NCBI GenBank assembly: GCA_015257665.1
Contig: JABZJS010000002.1
Location: 62,001 to 126,000 of the forward strand
Direction: 5' to 3'
Length of the DNA: 64,000 bases
DNA from: Nanosynbacter sp.
Lineage (GTDB): Bacteria > Patescibacteriota > Saccharimonadia > Saccharimonadales > Saccharimonadaceae
Part shown: positions 24,559 through 32,917 of the stretch, one piece after another
Layout of the letters: the number at the start of each line of letters is the position of its first letter
Numbering within the stretch: position 1 is the first letter of the stretch
The notes under the pieces: model-generated
Told to the model about the DNA's origin: nothing
What the model saw: the letters and a program-made list of their open reading frames with translations, nothing else
Databases searched by the model: none
Program-made: the position numbers and the translations under genes

Positions 24559-25578
24559 ATGCAGGCAAACCAATCATCAGCTCAGTCATCTGACAAGCCT
24601 AAGCCGATTGACGGCGCACGTCTTGTCTCGCTCATTAATGCACTCCGCAAACTCCCCTGGCCAATGACGTATGAGGTGTACGATAGTCTCATCCAAGAGC
24701 TGGGTTGGCAGCTCGTCAAGCCACGTGAGCAAGAGCCGCAGACGGGGCACGAGCAGTGTATGCACTACGATGGTTATATGCCACTGCTTGCTACAATAGA
24801 AAATGACGTTGTAACGTCGGTGGCGAGTAGCCCAGTCATCGATGTAATTCACCAATTACCAGCAGACGCGTGTCGCACACTCTACGACGAATACTGCGCA
24901 GCTGGCACAGCGGCCTGGGGCTGGCCGACCGATGTACGACACACGGGTCATCTCACTGGTACGGTGTGGAAGGGTTTTGCTCCACAAACACCAGCTTCGC
25001 GGGAGCATGTTAGTATCAATCTCAACAAGGAAGACAAGACAATCATGTTTGTCCTCACCAGTCGGCAAACTGGTGCACCGTCCGATGGTGCCCGTCGCCC
25101 GCGCACGATTCGTCCCTATCCTGGCCCTGATCCATTGCCGCGCCTAGAGAGTGAGCTACATGAGGAGACATACTTCTCTCCAGAACAATTCACTAGCTGG
25201 ATCGATCGCATTCTCAGCCAACCATCACTGCGCTCTATGCAGCAGTTTGATACTACAATGCAGAGCCAAGGTTGGCAGCTTATGAAGCAAGAGGAGAATA
25301 CCTGGTGGTATTATGATGGGCCGTTGCGCGTCATGGTATCGAGCAAAGACAATAAGACGGTATCGCTCGTGATGGCATGGTTTGCTAATGGTTCACCCAC
25401 AGCAGAGTGTCTCGACCTCTACCGCCAATACGTGCAGGCCGGGCAAGTAGCTTGGGGCGAGCCAAGCGATGAGGTAGATGAAGCTGAGCATGCTGCAGAA
25501 GGTCTGGCTATCTCGACCATCTGGACAACCAACCAAGACAGTACCATCTACCATCACCCTTATGCAGAGTACAGATAA
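24559..25578 (+). CDS. Two-repeat W/GW/AWG-domain protein (DUF6301-like?)
   Basis: 339 residues with GAGGT just before the ATG. Two copies of a ~140-residue domain (residues 20-170 and 206-335). Each opens with a helix ending in a Pro/Ser-Trp or similar motif (LINALRKLPWPMTYEVYD; IDRILSQPSLRSMQQFD), then a GW at the end of a second helix, beta-rich sequence, and a helix with the signature YDEYCAAGTAAWGWP or YRQYVQAGQVAWGEP. The GW...AWGxP pattern resembles actinobacterial DUF6301 proteins, but this was not confirmed. There is no signal peptide or membrane helix. The second repeat is closest to the last repeat of the 1256-residue neighbour. Confidence 0.7.
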   Translation: MQANQSSAQSSDKPKPIDGARLVSLINALRKLPWPMTYEVYDSLIQELGWQLVKPREQEPQTGHEQCMHYDGYMPLLATIENDVVTSVASSPVIDVIHQLPADACRTLYDEYCAAGTAAWGWPTDVRHTGHLTGTVWKGFAPQTPASREHVSINLNKEDKTIMFVLTSRQTGAPSDGARRPRTIRPYPGPDPLPRLESELHEETYFSPEQFTSWIDRILSQPSLRSMQQFDTTMQSQGWQLMKQEENTWWYYDGPLRVMVSSKDNKTVSLVMAWFANGSPTAECLDLYRQYVQAGQVAWGEPSDEVDEAEHAAEGLAISTIWTTNQDSTIYHHPYAEYR

Positions 25579-25703
25579 GCTCTATGTACTCATCGATGTT
25601 GCCGCTCAGTCGTAGGGTGCCTCATGATGCTCGTGCGATAGAATCAAAAGTGATATAGTACAAGGTACCTCATAAGATATAGACAACAGTACAAGGATGA
25701 TAT

Positions 25704-28700
25704 ATGAAGAAAAAACAATCATCACAAATACGGAAAAAGCCTCCAGTAGCGTCATTGGAAAGCCCCACAGCGCTTATTGAGTGGATTGATGCGATCAAAG
25801 CTATGCCATGGTCATCAGCTTGGCCTGAGATAGCGGCACTGGTCTCCTCGTATGGATGGAAGGCAAAGCTGGATGATGAGAGAAGTGAAGACCATTCGCT
25901 TGTTTTTGAAGATGCTACTGGGCACACAGTCATCGTTCAATGTGATGACGACGAAAGCCGCTATATCATCACGCGTACTGTCTCCCAAGCAAAGAACAAA
26001 CGGTTGCAGCGCAAATACTACGACGAATACCTCCAAGCGGCCCATGCCGCGTGGGGCAAGCCAAAGGAATATACTGATTACGGCAAATGGGGTCAATATG
26101 CACCGCGTGAGCCAGTTACGTATCAGTGGCGATTCTTTCCTATCAAGGATGAGATTTCTTGTGCCAGAGATATCGATATCATACAGCAAACATGCACGAT
26201 TGATTTTAGCCCAGTAGACACAAAAGCAAAACAGTGGGACATCAAGGTATCGTTGCATGTTGAGAAGAATCTCTCCACGCAGCAGTCACCACCGCACATG
26301 ACAGGGCGTGGCTGGGTGGCAGCACTGAGCTGGCTCACGGCATTGCCATGGCCATTGTTTGAATATGAGCTTGATGCTGTGCGATCATCACTGGGATGGG
26401 AGTGGTATAGAGATGCTGCTGATAGTGACTGGCAAAGTGATGTCCTCATAAAAGATAAAGCGGAGGATGAGGATAATACAGGAGGAAAAAGGCCTGTACG
26501 TCATCTGACTCTTGAGTACTGTTTGCCTGGCGACGCACGCAAAAATGAGATACTCGGTCTGCTCGTCGAATATCGTCAAGCAGGGACCAATGTATGGGGT
26601 GTCGCGACACCTCAACAATCAACATTTGACTCATCACTATGCTGGCAGTGGAAAGTGTCAACAGGTGTCGTCATTACGCTCGGTATGCGGCCTGCAACCC
26701 CTGATGATTATGACCAGGGGCTACCGTCGAGTTATGTTTTGTACACAATCATCGCCACAGATACGAAGCAGCATAATCGAACAAACAATCCATATGGTGT
26801 TATGCCGCCTCCAGCAGTACCTCCAGTGCCAGTCACGGCTCACCAAGCATGGGATATCTTTGAAGAAGAGTTATATAAAACATTACGTCAGTTAAGTGAG
26901 CAGCCGCGTCACTACGCGTTGCTATTTGATAGCGATGAAACAGAGCTCCAGTGGAAGAATAATATCATTACACTTGCCAGCCAGGGAATTAACAATGCGA
27001 CGGCGATGGTAATTAGTATAAGTGGCCTTCCGTATGAGACAGAAAAAAGTCAGCTACAAGCGTGCGGTTTTGTTGAGGATGTTGAGAGGTACTGCTTGGA
27101 ATGTCAATTGCCGCAATCTGCTACCAAAGAGCAGCTGCGTGCGGCCGCCCATGGGTGTGTTGTCTGGCTCCGCGATACCCGAGGTATAAACTCGCCAAGC
27201 CGGTTACTGGTATGGACAGTACAAATTCCAGAGATTGAGATGGATATCTGGTGGCAGCAGCGAAAGGATGCAATTGATCCTGGTCAGCTCTCTATTGCCA
27301 ACGATCATTTACTGCACGCTGGTGTGCGCAGTGTCAATTTGCACCCTGATAATGAAGCGATCTATCGCCAATATAGTAAGAAGTTCTGCGCGCTTAATCG
27401 AGATCAGCTACTAAGGAACTATGGCCTCTCATCCCGTCTCGAGAGCGATGTGTTAGGGTGGTTTTATGGTATCGGGTCGCTATCGTGGCCCATGACAAAG
27501 CATGAGGTATTAGATGCTATTCGACAGGAGCTTGATTGGGAGATAGATACGCAGCCAGGATGTGTCAATAACGTCATTCACCTTGTATCTCCAGCGCAGC
27601 ACCGTCGAAGCATTATTTGTGAAGACAAGCGGAATGTGATGAACTTTTCCGTTGATGGGCTATCACCTGCTGAGGCGCAGGCGTTCTATGCTTACTGTAC
27701 TGAGTATGGCGCGACTGTCTGGGGTGGAGTAGACTCATCGTACAGTACACCCCGGCAAAATATGCTCACATGGTGCCGTCATTATGTGAAGGATAAGCAG
27801 ATTATTCGTGAGTCTTGCACGCTGTGGCATCATAAAACAGAACAGCAGCAGAGTGTCTCTATAACACTTAATATACAACAAGTTGCACAAGCGCAATACC
27901 ATGACTACATGACCCCACGCAGTTTTGTCAATATAATCAATTGGTTTAACGACCTGACAAAGCCATCAATGAAGCTAAACTTCACGGCGGTGAGCAACGT
28001 GTTTGGATGGTATAGTCATCGAATTACCGAGTCAAGCCAGTTTGGTGTGCTTGCCGCGATCGATTGGCCAGATGAAGATAACCCTGATGAATATACCCTT
28101 TCGTTCACATTCCAACTGCCAGATGGTATGAGTACTGATGATGTCCATACACTATGGCAGACGTATGTTGAGGCGGGTAATCGCGCATGGGGCACGGCAC
28201 AGCTACAACAAGATCGTCATGTCGCGCACTGGATTATGCCATCTCAGGATATGCCATCGTATAAGCGTCTGACGCTTGGCATCAGGCCAGCCACCGAAGC
28301 AGATCATAAAAGGCAGCTGTTCTCGGAGTCTATCTTATATGCAACGTTTGAGGTTGTGTGGTATGAGTGGCATAATCCAGCGTTAGATACAACGCTCGCA
28401 AGCGACACATCATTAACTGCTGACTTTGTCTACCCAACATGGGAGGCGTTTGAGGATGCGTTATATCAGACACTGCAGTCGTTTTGCACGCAGCCGCGGC
28501 AGTATGCCACAATGGTAGATGATGCAATGGAAAGCTGGAAACAACGGACTGCCATACGATTGAAAGGCCTAGGGGTGGTTGATGACGCGCATGTAGTCAT
28601 CTCATTTGATGGATGTACAAGACGAACTGGCTTTACTCAACTAACAAATGATGAGCAACAACAATTATGCGCACTTGGGTTCAGAAAAGGTAAGTATGAC

Positions 28701-29474
28701 TGGGAGTGCCACGTGCCAAGAGCCGCTTCTGACCAAGCACTACGTGCAGCAGCCCATGGTTGCGTCGTGCGTTTACGCGATATAAGCGGCATTACGTCGC
28801 CAGTCGACATGCTTAATTGGACGTGGCAACTGCCACAGCTTGAGTCTGCAAACCATCAACTTGCTACTGCTCAGCTCGATAGCGGTCAGCCGTATATGAT
28901 CAATTTTGATCTTGCCCGTCTTGGGGTGCAGCAGCATAACGCACAAAGTGCGCCTGGTTTTCGCACATACTGGCTCATGAAAAAGCAGTTCGATGCCAAG
29001 ATGCAGGTATATCCCACCCCAGAGCAATATACTGCTCGAGTCAATCGTATTTTGAGCCAGGTGTGGCCGCTATCCATGGAGCAGTTTGATGACGCGATGC
29101 GACAGCAGGGCTGGCGGATAATGAGCATAATGCCCCATATGAAGGCGGTACGGTGGTATCATGATGAGGCGCTGTCGATACAAGTGTCTAGTCGTAAGGG
29201 CACTGTCACTCAGGTAACGATATGTTTTGCAAGTCAGTTACCCGTCATGGATTGTCTTGACCTTTATCGTTGCTACGCGCAGGCTGGGCGCGCAGCGTGG
29301 GGTGAACCAGTCGATGGTGATAATATAGGTGAGATTGAACATATCACGGAGGATATACGTATCTCAACCACTTGGAGAACTGACATGGGCGATACAATCA
29401 CCCTTGTACAGCGTGCGGATCAGCTTGATGCGTCAATTGATATTGCCAAGCGGCAGCAGCCCAAGACACCCTAA
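25704..29474 (+). CDS. 1256-residue modular protein: (R-R-X)(R-R-X)-R repeat architecture
   Basis: AAGGA lies 8 nt before the ATG. Five copies of the domain seen in the preceding gene (R) and two copies of a second domain (X) are visible. R1 spans ~22-187 (AWG 116-118), R2 202-350 (VWG 297-299), X1 380-510, R3 582-725 (VWG 672-674), R4 737-885 (AWG 828-830), X2 910-1045 and R5 1103-1237 (AWG 1198-1200). X has the layout W..F...L...L, a cysteine- or glycine-containing beta region, LxALGF/LQACGF, then LRAAAHGCVVxLRDxxGIxSP and LxWTxQxP, which resembles actinobacterial TY-Chap domains (type III secretion chaperone-like fold). No signal peptide. Likely a cytoplasmic scaffold, chaperone or immunity-type protein; function unknown. 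Confidence 0.72.
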   Translation: MKKKQSSQIRKKPPVASLESPTALIEWIDAIKAMPWSSAWPEIAALVSSYGWKAKLDDERSEDHSLVFEDATGHTVIVQCDDDESRYIITRTVSQAKNKRLQRKYYDEYLQAAHAAWGKPKEYTDYGKWGQYAPREPVTYQWRFFPIKDEISCARDIDIIQQTCTIDFSPVDTKAKQWDIKVSLHVEKNLSTQQSPPHMTGRGWVAALSWLTALPWPLFEYELDAVRSSLGWEWYRDAADSDWQSDVLIKDKAEDEDNTGGKRPVRHLTLEYCLPGDARKNEILGLLVEYRQAGTNVWGVATPQQSTFDSSLCWQWKVSTGVVITLGMRPATPDDYDQGLPSSYVLYTIIATDTKQHNRTNNPYGVMPPPAVPPVPVTAHQAWDIFEEELYKTLRQLSEQPRHYALLFDSDETELQWKNNIITLASQGINNATAMVISISGLPYETEKSQLQACGFVEDVERYCLECQLPQSATKEQLRAAAHGCVVWLRDTRGINSPSRLLVWTVQIPEIEMDIWWQQRKDAIDPGQLSIANDHLLHAGVRSVNLHPDNEAIYRQYSKKFCALNRDQLLRNYGLSSRLESDVLGWFYGIGSLSWPMTKHEVLDAIRQELDWEIDTQPGCVNNVIHLVSPAQHRRSIICEDKRNVMNFSVDGLSPAEAQAFYAYCTEYGATVWGGVDSSYSTPRQNMLTWCRHYVKDKQIIRESCTLWHHKTEQQQSVSITLNIQQVAQAQYHDYMTPRSFVNIINWFNDLTKPSMKLNFTAVSNVFGWYSHRITESSQFGVLAAIDWPDEDNPDEYTLSFTFQLPDGMSTDDVHTLWQTYVEAGNRAWGTAQLQQDRHVAHWIMPSQDMPSYKRLTLGIRPATEADHKRQLFSESILYATFEVVWYEWHNPALDTTLASDTSLTADFVYPTWEAFEDALYQTLQSFCTQPRQYATMVDDAMESWKQRTAIRLKGLGVVDDAHVVISFDGCTRRTGFTQLTNDEQQQLCALGFRKGKYDWECHVPRAASDQALRAAAHGCVVRLRDISGITSPVDMLNWTWQLPQLESANHQLATAQLDSGQPYMINFDLARLGVQQHNAQSAPGFRTYWLMKKQFDAKMQVYPTPEQYTARVNRILSQVWPLSMEQFDDAMRQQGWRIMSIMPHMKAVRWYHDEALSIQVSSRKGTVTQVTICFASQLPVMDCLDLYRCYAQAGRAAWGEPVDGDNIGEIEHITEDIRISTTWRTDMGDTITLVQRADQLDASIDIAKRQQPKTP
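25767..29003 (+). repeat. Internal duplication of an R-R-X-linker module
   Basis: Module 1 covers about 25767-27428 and module 2 about 27447-29003. The linkers after X also correspond: LLHAGVRSVNLHPDNEAIYRQY matches LARLGVQQHNAQSAPGFRTY, and both end in a Lys/Phe-rich helix. The unit of duplication was therefore the whole R-R-X-linker block. Copies are diverged, so the event is old. Confidence 0.65.
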
Positions 29475-29486
29475 CTCGCCCCATGC

Positions 29487-29492
29487 TATAAT
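29487..29492 (+). promoter_or_regulatory. -10 box of metG-tatD operon (leaderless)
   Basis: TATAAT ends exactly 6 nt before the ATG at 29499; the intervening ACCCCT carries no ribosome-binding site. Confidence 0.75.
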
Positions 29493-29498
29493 ACCCCT

Positions 29499-30995
29499 AT
29501 GACCAAACAACACGCCTACATCACCACTGCTATTCCTTATGTCAACGGTAAGCCGCATATTGGCAATGCGCTCGACTATCTCCTGGCCGATATCTGGGCG
29601 CGCTATCAGAAGCAAAATGGCCACGAGGTACGCTTCCAAGTTGGCACAGACGAACACGGCAATAAAATCGCTGCCAAGGCTCAGGCGAATGGGCTCGACC
29701 CGCAGGGCTATGTAGACAGCATGTATGGCAACTTCAAAGTCTTGATGGAGGCAGTTGGCGCAGAATACACCGACTTTATTCGCACGACTGACCCACACCA
29801 CGTTGCAGCAGTGCAGTACATCTGGCAGCGGCTTGCTCAGGCAGGGCTGATCTACAAGCACACCTATGAGGGCTGGTATTGCGTGGGGCATGAGGCATTC
29901 TTTACTGACAAGGAAGTCCACGAGACAAATGGCATATGCCCTGATCATCAAACGCCGTATGAACGCGTCTCAGAGGAGAACTACTACCTCAAAGCGAGTG
30001 CCTTTACCGAGCAGATTCGCCAAGCCATTACTGAAGGCCGGATGAAAATCGTGCCCGAGTTCCGCAAAAATGAGTTCCTCGAGCTTATCAAAAATGGCGT
30101 CCAAGATGTCTCAATTAGCCGTCCGCGCAAGACACTGAGCTGGGGCGTACCAGTGCCAGGCGACGACAGCCAGGTGATGTACGTCTGGCTCGATGCCTTA
30201 GCCAACTACGTTACAGTACTAGGCTATCCAGATAGGGCCGAGTGGCAGGCGTATTGGCCAGCCGATGTGCAAGTCATTGGCAAGGATATTTTGCGCTTCC
30301 ACGCGGGGATCTGGCCCGCTATGTTGCTCGGGCTCGACCTCCCACTACCTAAGACACTACTCGTTCACGGCTTCGTTCACGTTGGGGGTAGTAAGATGAG
30401 CAAAACAGTTGGCAATGTGGTCGACCCAATGGAAATTATCCAGAGCTATGGGGCTGATGCCTTCCGCTATTTCTTTGCTCGTCATATTCCTACCCAAGAC
30501 GATGGAGATTTCACCTGGGAGAAATTTGAGAAAGCGTACAACGGCGAGCTCGGTAATGACCTCGGCAACCTCGTGCAACGGGTGGCAGCTATGCTGACAC
30601 GCTACCAAGCAGGAGTGATTGGCGATGCGCCGCAAGCCGAGCACGATATGACCATCTACCGCGACATGATGCAGCGACTGGAGTTTGATAAAGCACTCGA
30701 TGAAGTATGGAGCTCCGTCCGCAGCCTCAACCAATACCTCGAGCGGGTCAAGCCATGGGAGATCGCCAAGCGCCGTGCCACCGACCACGATGCCGAGTCG
30801 CACCTGAGCGAAGTCTTAGCCTATGCGGCCAGTACTTTGCTGCAGATTGCCGATGAGCTCGTGCCATTCATGCCTGCCACCGCTCAGGCTATCCACACTA
30901 TCTTTGGTACTGGCGTCGTGCCAGCCGACGTCCCACCGCTGTTCCCAAAGCGCTATATTCACACTCCTGACCCGCGAGCTCGCGCCGCCTCATAA
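29499..30995 (+). CDS. metG: Methionyl-tRNA synthetase
   Basis: 498 residues, a compact form without the C-terminal tRNA-binding (EMAP-II-like) extension. Class I signatures: AIPYVNGKPHIGNALDYLLAD (HIGN as HIGH motif, residues ~17-20) and SKMSKTVGN (KMSKS motif). A zinc-knuckle-like region YCVGHEAFFTDKEV...GICPDH retains a reduced set of cysteines, and the anticodon-binding helical domain follows LEFDKALDEVW. It charges tRNA-Met and initiator tRNA. tatD follows after 16 nt. Confidence 0.96.
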   Translation: MTKQHAYITTAIPYVNGKPHIGNALDYLLADIWARYQKQNGHEVRFQVGTDEHGNKIAAKAQANGLDPQGYVDSMYGNFKVLMEAVGAEYTDFIRTTDPHHVAAVQYIWQRLAQAGLIYKHTYEGWYCVGHEAFFTDKEVHETNGICPDHQTPYERVSEENYYLKASAFTEQIRQAITEGRMKIVPEFRKNEFLELIKNGVQDVSISRPRKTLSWGVPVPGDDSQVMYVWLDALANYVTVLGYPDRAEWQAYWPADVQVIGKDILRFHAGIWPAMLLGLDLPLPKTLLVHGFVHVGGSKMSKTVGNVVDPMEIIQSYGADAFRYFFARHIPTQDDGDFTWEKFEKAYNGELGNDLGNLVQRVAAMLTRYQAGVIGDAPQAEHDMTIYRDMMQRLEFDKALDEVWSSVRSLNQYLERVKPWEIAKRRATDHDAESHLSEVLAYAASTLLQIADELVPFMPATAQAIHTIFGTGVVPADVPPLFPKRYIHTPDPRARAAS

Positions 30996-31011
30996 ACAAA
31001 GGAGCATAGCT

Positions 31012-31860
31012 ATGACAAGTGATACGACACATACTCTTGGCAGCACATCACCCATGCCGCGTCTTATCGACTCGCACTGCCACCTACACGATAGCGAGTT
31101 CTACGACGATGCAGCGCGCGAGGCAGCTTATCAGCAGGCTATTCGGGCTGGCATTGCTATGATCTGTGTGGGGACGGATGTGCGCAGCTCGCGTCAGGCA
31201 GTGCAGTTTGCCCTGGCGCGCGACCACTGCTATGCAGCGGTAGGTATTCATCCCCATGATGCCGAAGCAGCGGGCGAAGCGGGTATTACAGCTATTCGCG
31301 AACTTCTCGCTGAGAAGCCACTGCGGCAGGGCCGGCCCGTCATTGTTGGGGTGGGGGAGATTGGCTTAGATTATTTTTATGACAATAGCGCCCGCCCAGC
31401 GCAGCAGCAGTGTCTCCAGGCGCAGCTGCAGCTTGCGGCGGAGTTCCAGCTGCCCGTTAGCTTCCATGTGCGCGACGAGAAAAAAGCGCATGGTGCAGTG
31501 TGGCAGGACTTTTGGCCTATCTACGATGCCCAGCCGGTGCGCGGCGTTCTGCACAGCTTTACCGACACTCAGGCGCAGCTTGAGCAGGGCCGTGCTCGCG
31601 GTTTATTTATTGGCGTCAATGGCATCAGCACCTTCACAAAAGACAGTGCTCAGCAGCAGCTCTACACCGATCTCCCACTTGATGCAATACTGCTCGAGAC
31701 CGACGCTCCCTTCTTGACTCCGGTGCCCTTCCGTGGTAGAATCAACCTACCGGCTTATGTGGAGGAGGTAGCCCGTGACCAAGCAGCCAAGAAGGGTTTG
31801 CCCATCGCACGCGTCGCCGCCACCACAACGGCAAATGTACAGAGGTTATTTGATATATGA
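31012..31860 (+). CDS. tatD: TatD-family metal-dependent DNase
   Basis: 282 residues from ATG 31012, which follows AAAGGAG by 7 nt. Metal-site motifs of the TIM-barrel TatD family: IDSHCHLHD, AVGIHPHDA, GVGEIGLDY, FHVRDEKKA, LHSFTD and LLETDAPFLTP. Members are 3'-5' exonucleases or DNases in DNA repair or degradation. The gene order metG-tatD is common in bacteria, where rsmA often joins it; here rsmA is 12 kb away. Its last 4 nt overlap the next start (ATGA). Confidence 0.93.
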   Translation: MTSDTTHTLGSTSPMPRLIDSHCHLHDSEFYDDAAREAAYQQAIRAGIAMICVGTDVRSSRQAVQFALARDHCYAAVGIHPHDAEAAGEAGITAIRELLAEKPLRQGRPVIVGVGEIGLDYFYDNSARPAQQQCLQAQLQLAAEFQLPVSFHVRDEKKAHGAVWQDFWPIYDAQPVRGVLHSFTDTQAQLEQGRARGLFIGVNGISTFTKDSAQQQLYTDLPLDAILLETDAPFLTPVPFRGRINLPAYVEEVARDQAAKKGLPIARVAATTTANVQRLFDI

Positions 31861-32462
31861 ATGAACTCCAAATAAATCACACGAAGAAAAACGTAACCCC
31901 CGCTCCTGAGGGTAATTTTGGTGGCGAGACAGCGACAAAAGATTCATACGGTCAGCCAGGAATGCTTACGCTCGAGCAACTTCGCGAGCAAGAGCGGCTT
32001 GCTCGTGTGAAAGAGGAACTCATGCGGGTTGCGAAGGTGTATGATGGTGACCCAGATGACCTAACAGGTGAGAAAAAAGTTTCTCCCAAGGAAGCTTATT
32101 ATCAGAATATCGAGTATGCAAAAGGTGTTACGAGCCTTGTGTTGAAGATGCGAGAGTATCTGCTTAAGAAGTATGGTAGCCAAGATGCGAGCAAGCTACT
32201 TGAAGAGAATAGTGGAATGACTGGTGTGGACAGCGTTCTCAAGAAATCTTCTTTCGCTGTTGGCGATGAGATTAATCTCAATCCTGATTTTTGGAACAAA
32301 AATCCTGACGACAAGAAAACTGACCAAGAAAATAGGAACAACGATGGCAATAACCCAGTAGTAGATATGTCGTCATATGCAGCCAGACGAGCACGTCGTG
32401 AAGCACCTGCACCTACTAACAGTTCTAGTAGCTATTACTACCCTGAGGAGCACGCTGCCTAG
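31857..32462 (+). CDS. Hypothetical charged protein, coupled to tatD
   Basis: 201 residues. The start overlaps the tatD stop by 4 nt, so translational coupling is likely. The N-terminus is disordered. A helical region (LTLEQLREQERLARVKEELMRVAK) follows, then VSPKEAYYQNIEYAKGVTSLVLKMREYLLKKYG and a low-complexity Asn/Asp/Lys stretch. The end is RAR/Ser/Tyr-rich (SSSSYYYPEEHAA). No membrane segment. No family was recognised; a coiled-coil adaptor is possible but unproven. Confidence 0.65.
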   Translation: MNELQINHTKKNVTPAPEGNFGGETATKDSYGQPGMLTLEQLREQERLARVKEELMRVAKVYDGDPDDLTGEKKVSPKEAYYQNIEYAKGVTSLVLKMREYLLKKYGSQDASKLLEENSGMTGVDSVLKKSSFAVGDEINLNPDFWNKNPDDKKTDQENRNNDGNNPVVDMSSYAARRARREAPAPTNSSSSYYYPEEHAA

Positions 32463-32899
32463 TGAGAAAGCCAAGCTCACTCCTTGGTAAAGCCTATGCG
32501 CTGCTGGCGGGTGATACCAGCATTGGCAAGTCGAAGAAGCGGCCCTTTAGGCGCTATACCGAGCGCGAGCTCATCACGCTGGAGAGTGAGATTGGGGCGG
32601 AGCTGTTTGGCCCGGTAGAGAAGGGTCGGCATCGAGAGTTCTTTTGCCTGGATACAAAGACGTGGATCTGGCACGAAGAATGGACAGACGAGAAGCGCCA
32701 CATCCAGACCAATACTATCCGCTACGAGATTAATGACCAAGGTATTCTCAAAGTGCAAGAAGGGGCGCGCTATAGTTACTTAGTTGGCGATGAGCTGCGC
32801 AACTTCGTCATGGCGACGCGCCTCTATTATGAGCGGGTGGCGCGCGAGATATACCGCGTTGACCCCAATACTGGCCAGCGTTTCGCTGATCCGGACTAG
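32462..32899 (+). CDS. Conserved-looking small protein, unknown function
   Basis: 145 residues with a GTG start that shares one base with the preceding TAG stop. A basic N-terminus (KSKKRPFRRY) precedes TERELITLESEIGAELFGP and a beta-rich core (REFFCLDTKTWIWHEEWTDE, TNTIRYEINDQGILKVQEG). A helix ends LRNFVMATRLYYERVAREIY. Aromatic residues are frequent in the core, consistent with a small folded domain. It closes the metG-tatD operon. No family was recognised. Confidence 0.65.
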   Translation: MRKPSSLLGKAYALLAGDTSIGKSKKRPFRRYTERELITLESEIGAELFGPVEKGRHREFFCLDTKTWIWHEEWTDEKRHIQTNTIRYEINDQGILKVQEGARYSYLVGDELRNFVMATRLYYERVAREIYRVDPNTGQRFADPD

Positions 32900-32904
32900 A
32901 GTGC

Positions 32905-32910
32905 TATACT
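32905..32910 (+). promoter_or_regulatory. -10 box of nifS-ydcF-mnmA operon (leaderless, GTG start)
   Basis: TATACT ends 7 nt before the GTG at 32918. An in-frame ATG lies at 32930 as an alternative start. Confidence 0.6.
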
Positions 32911-32917
32911 AATTGGA

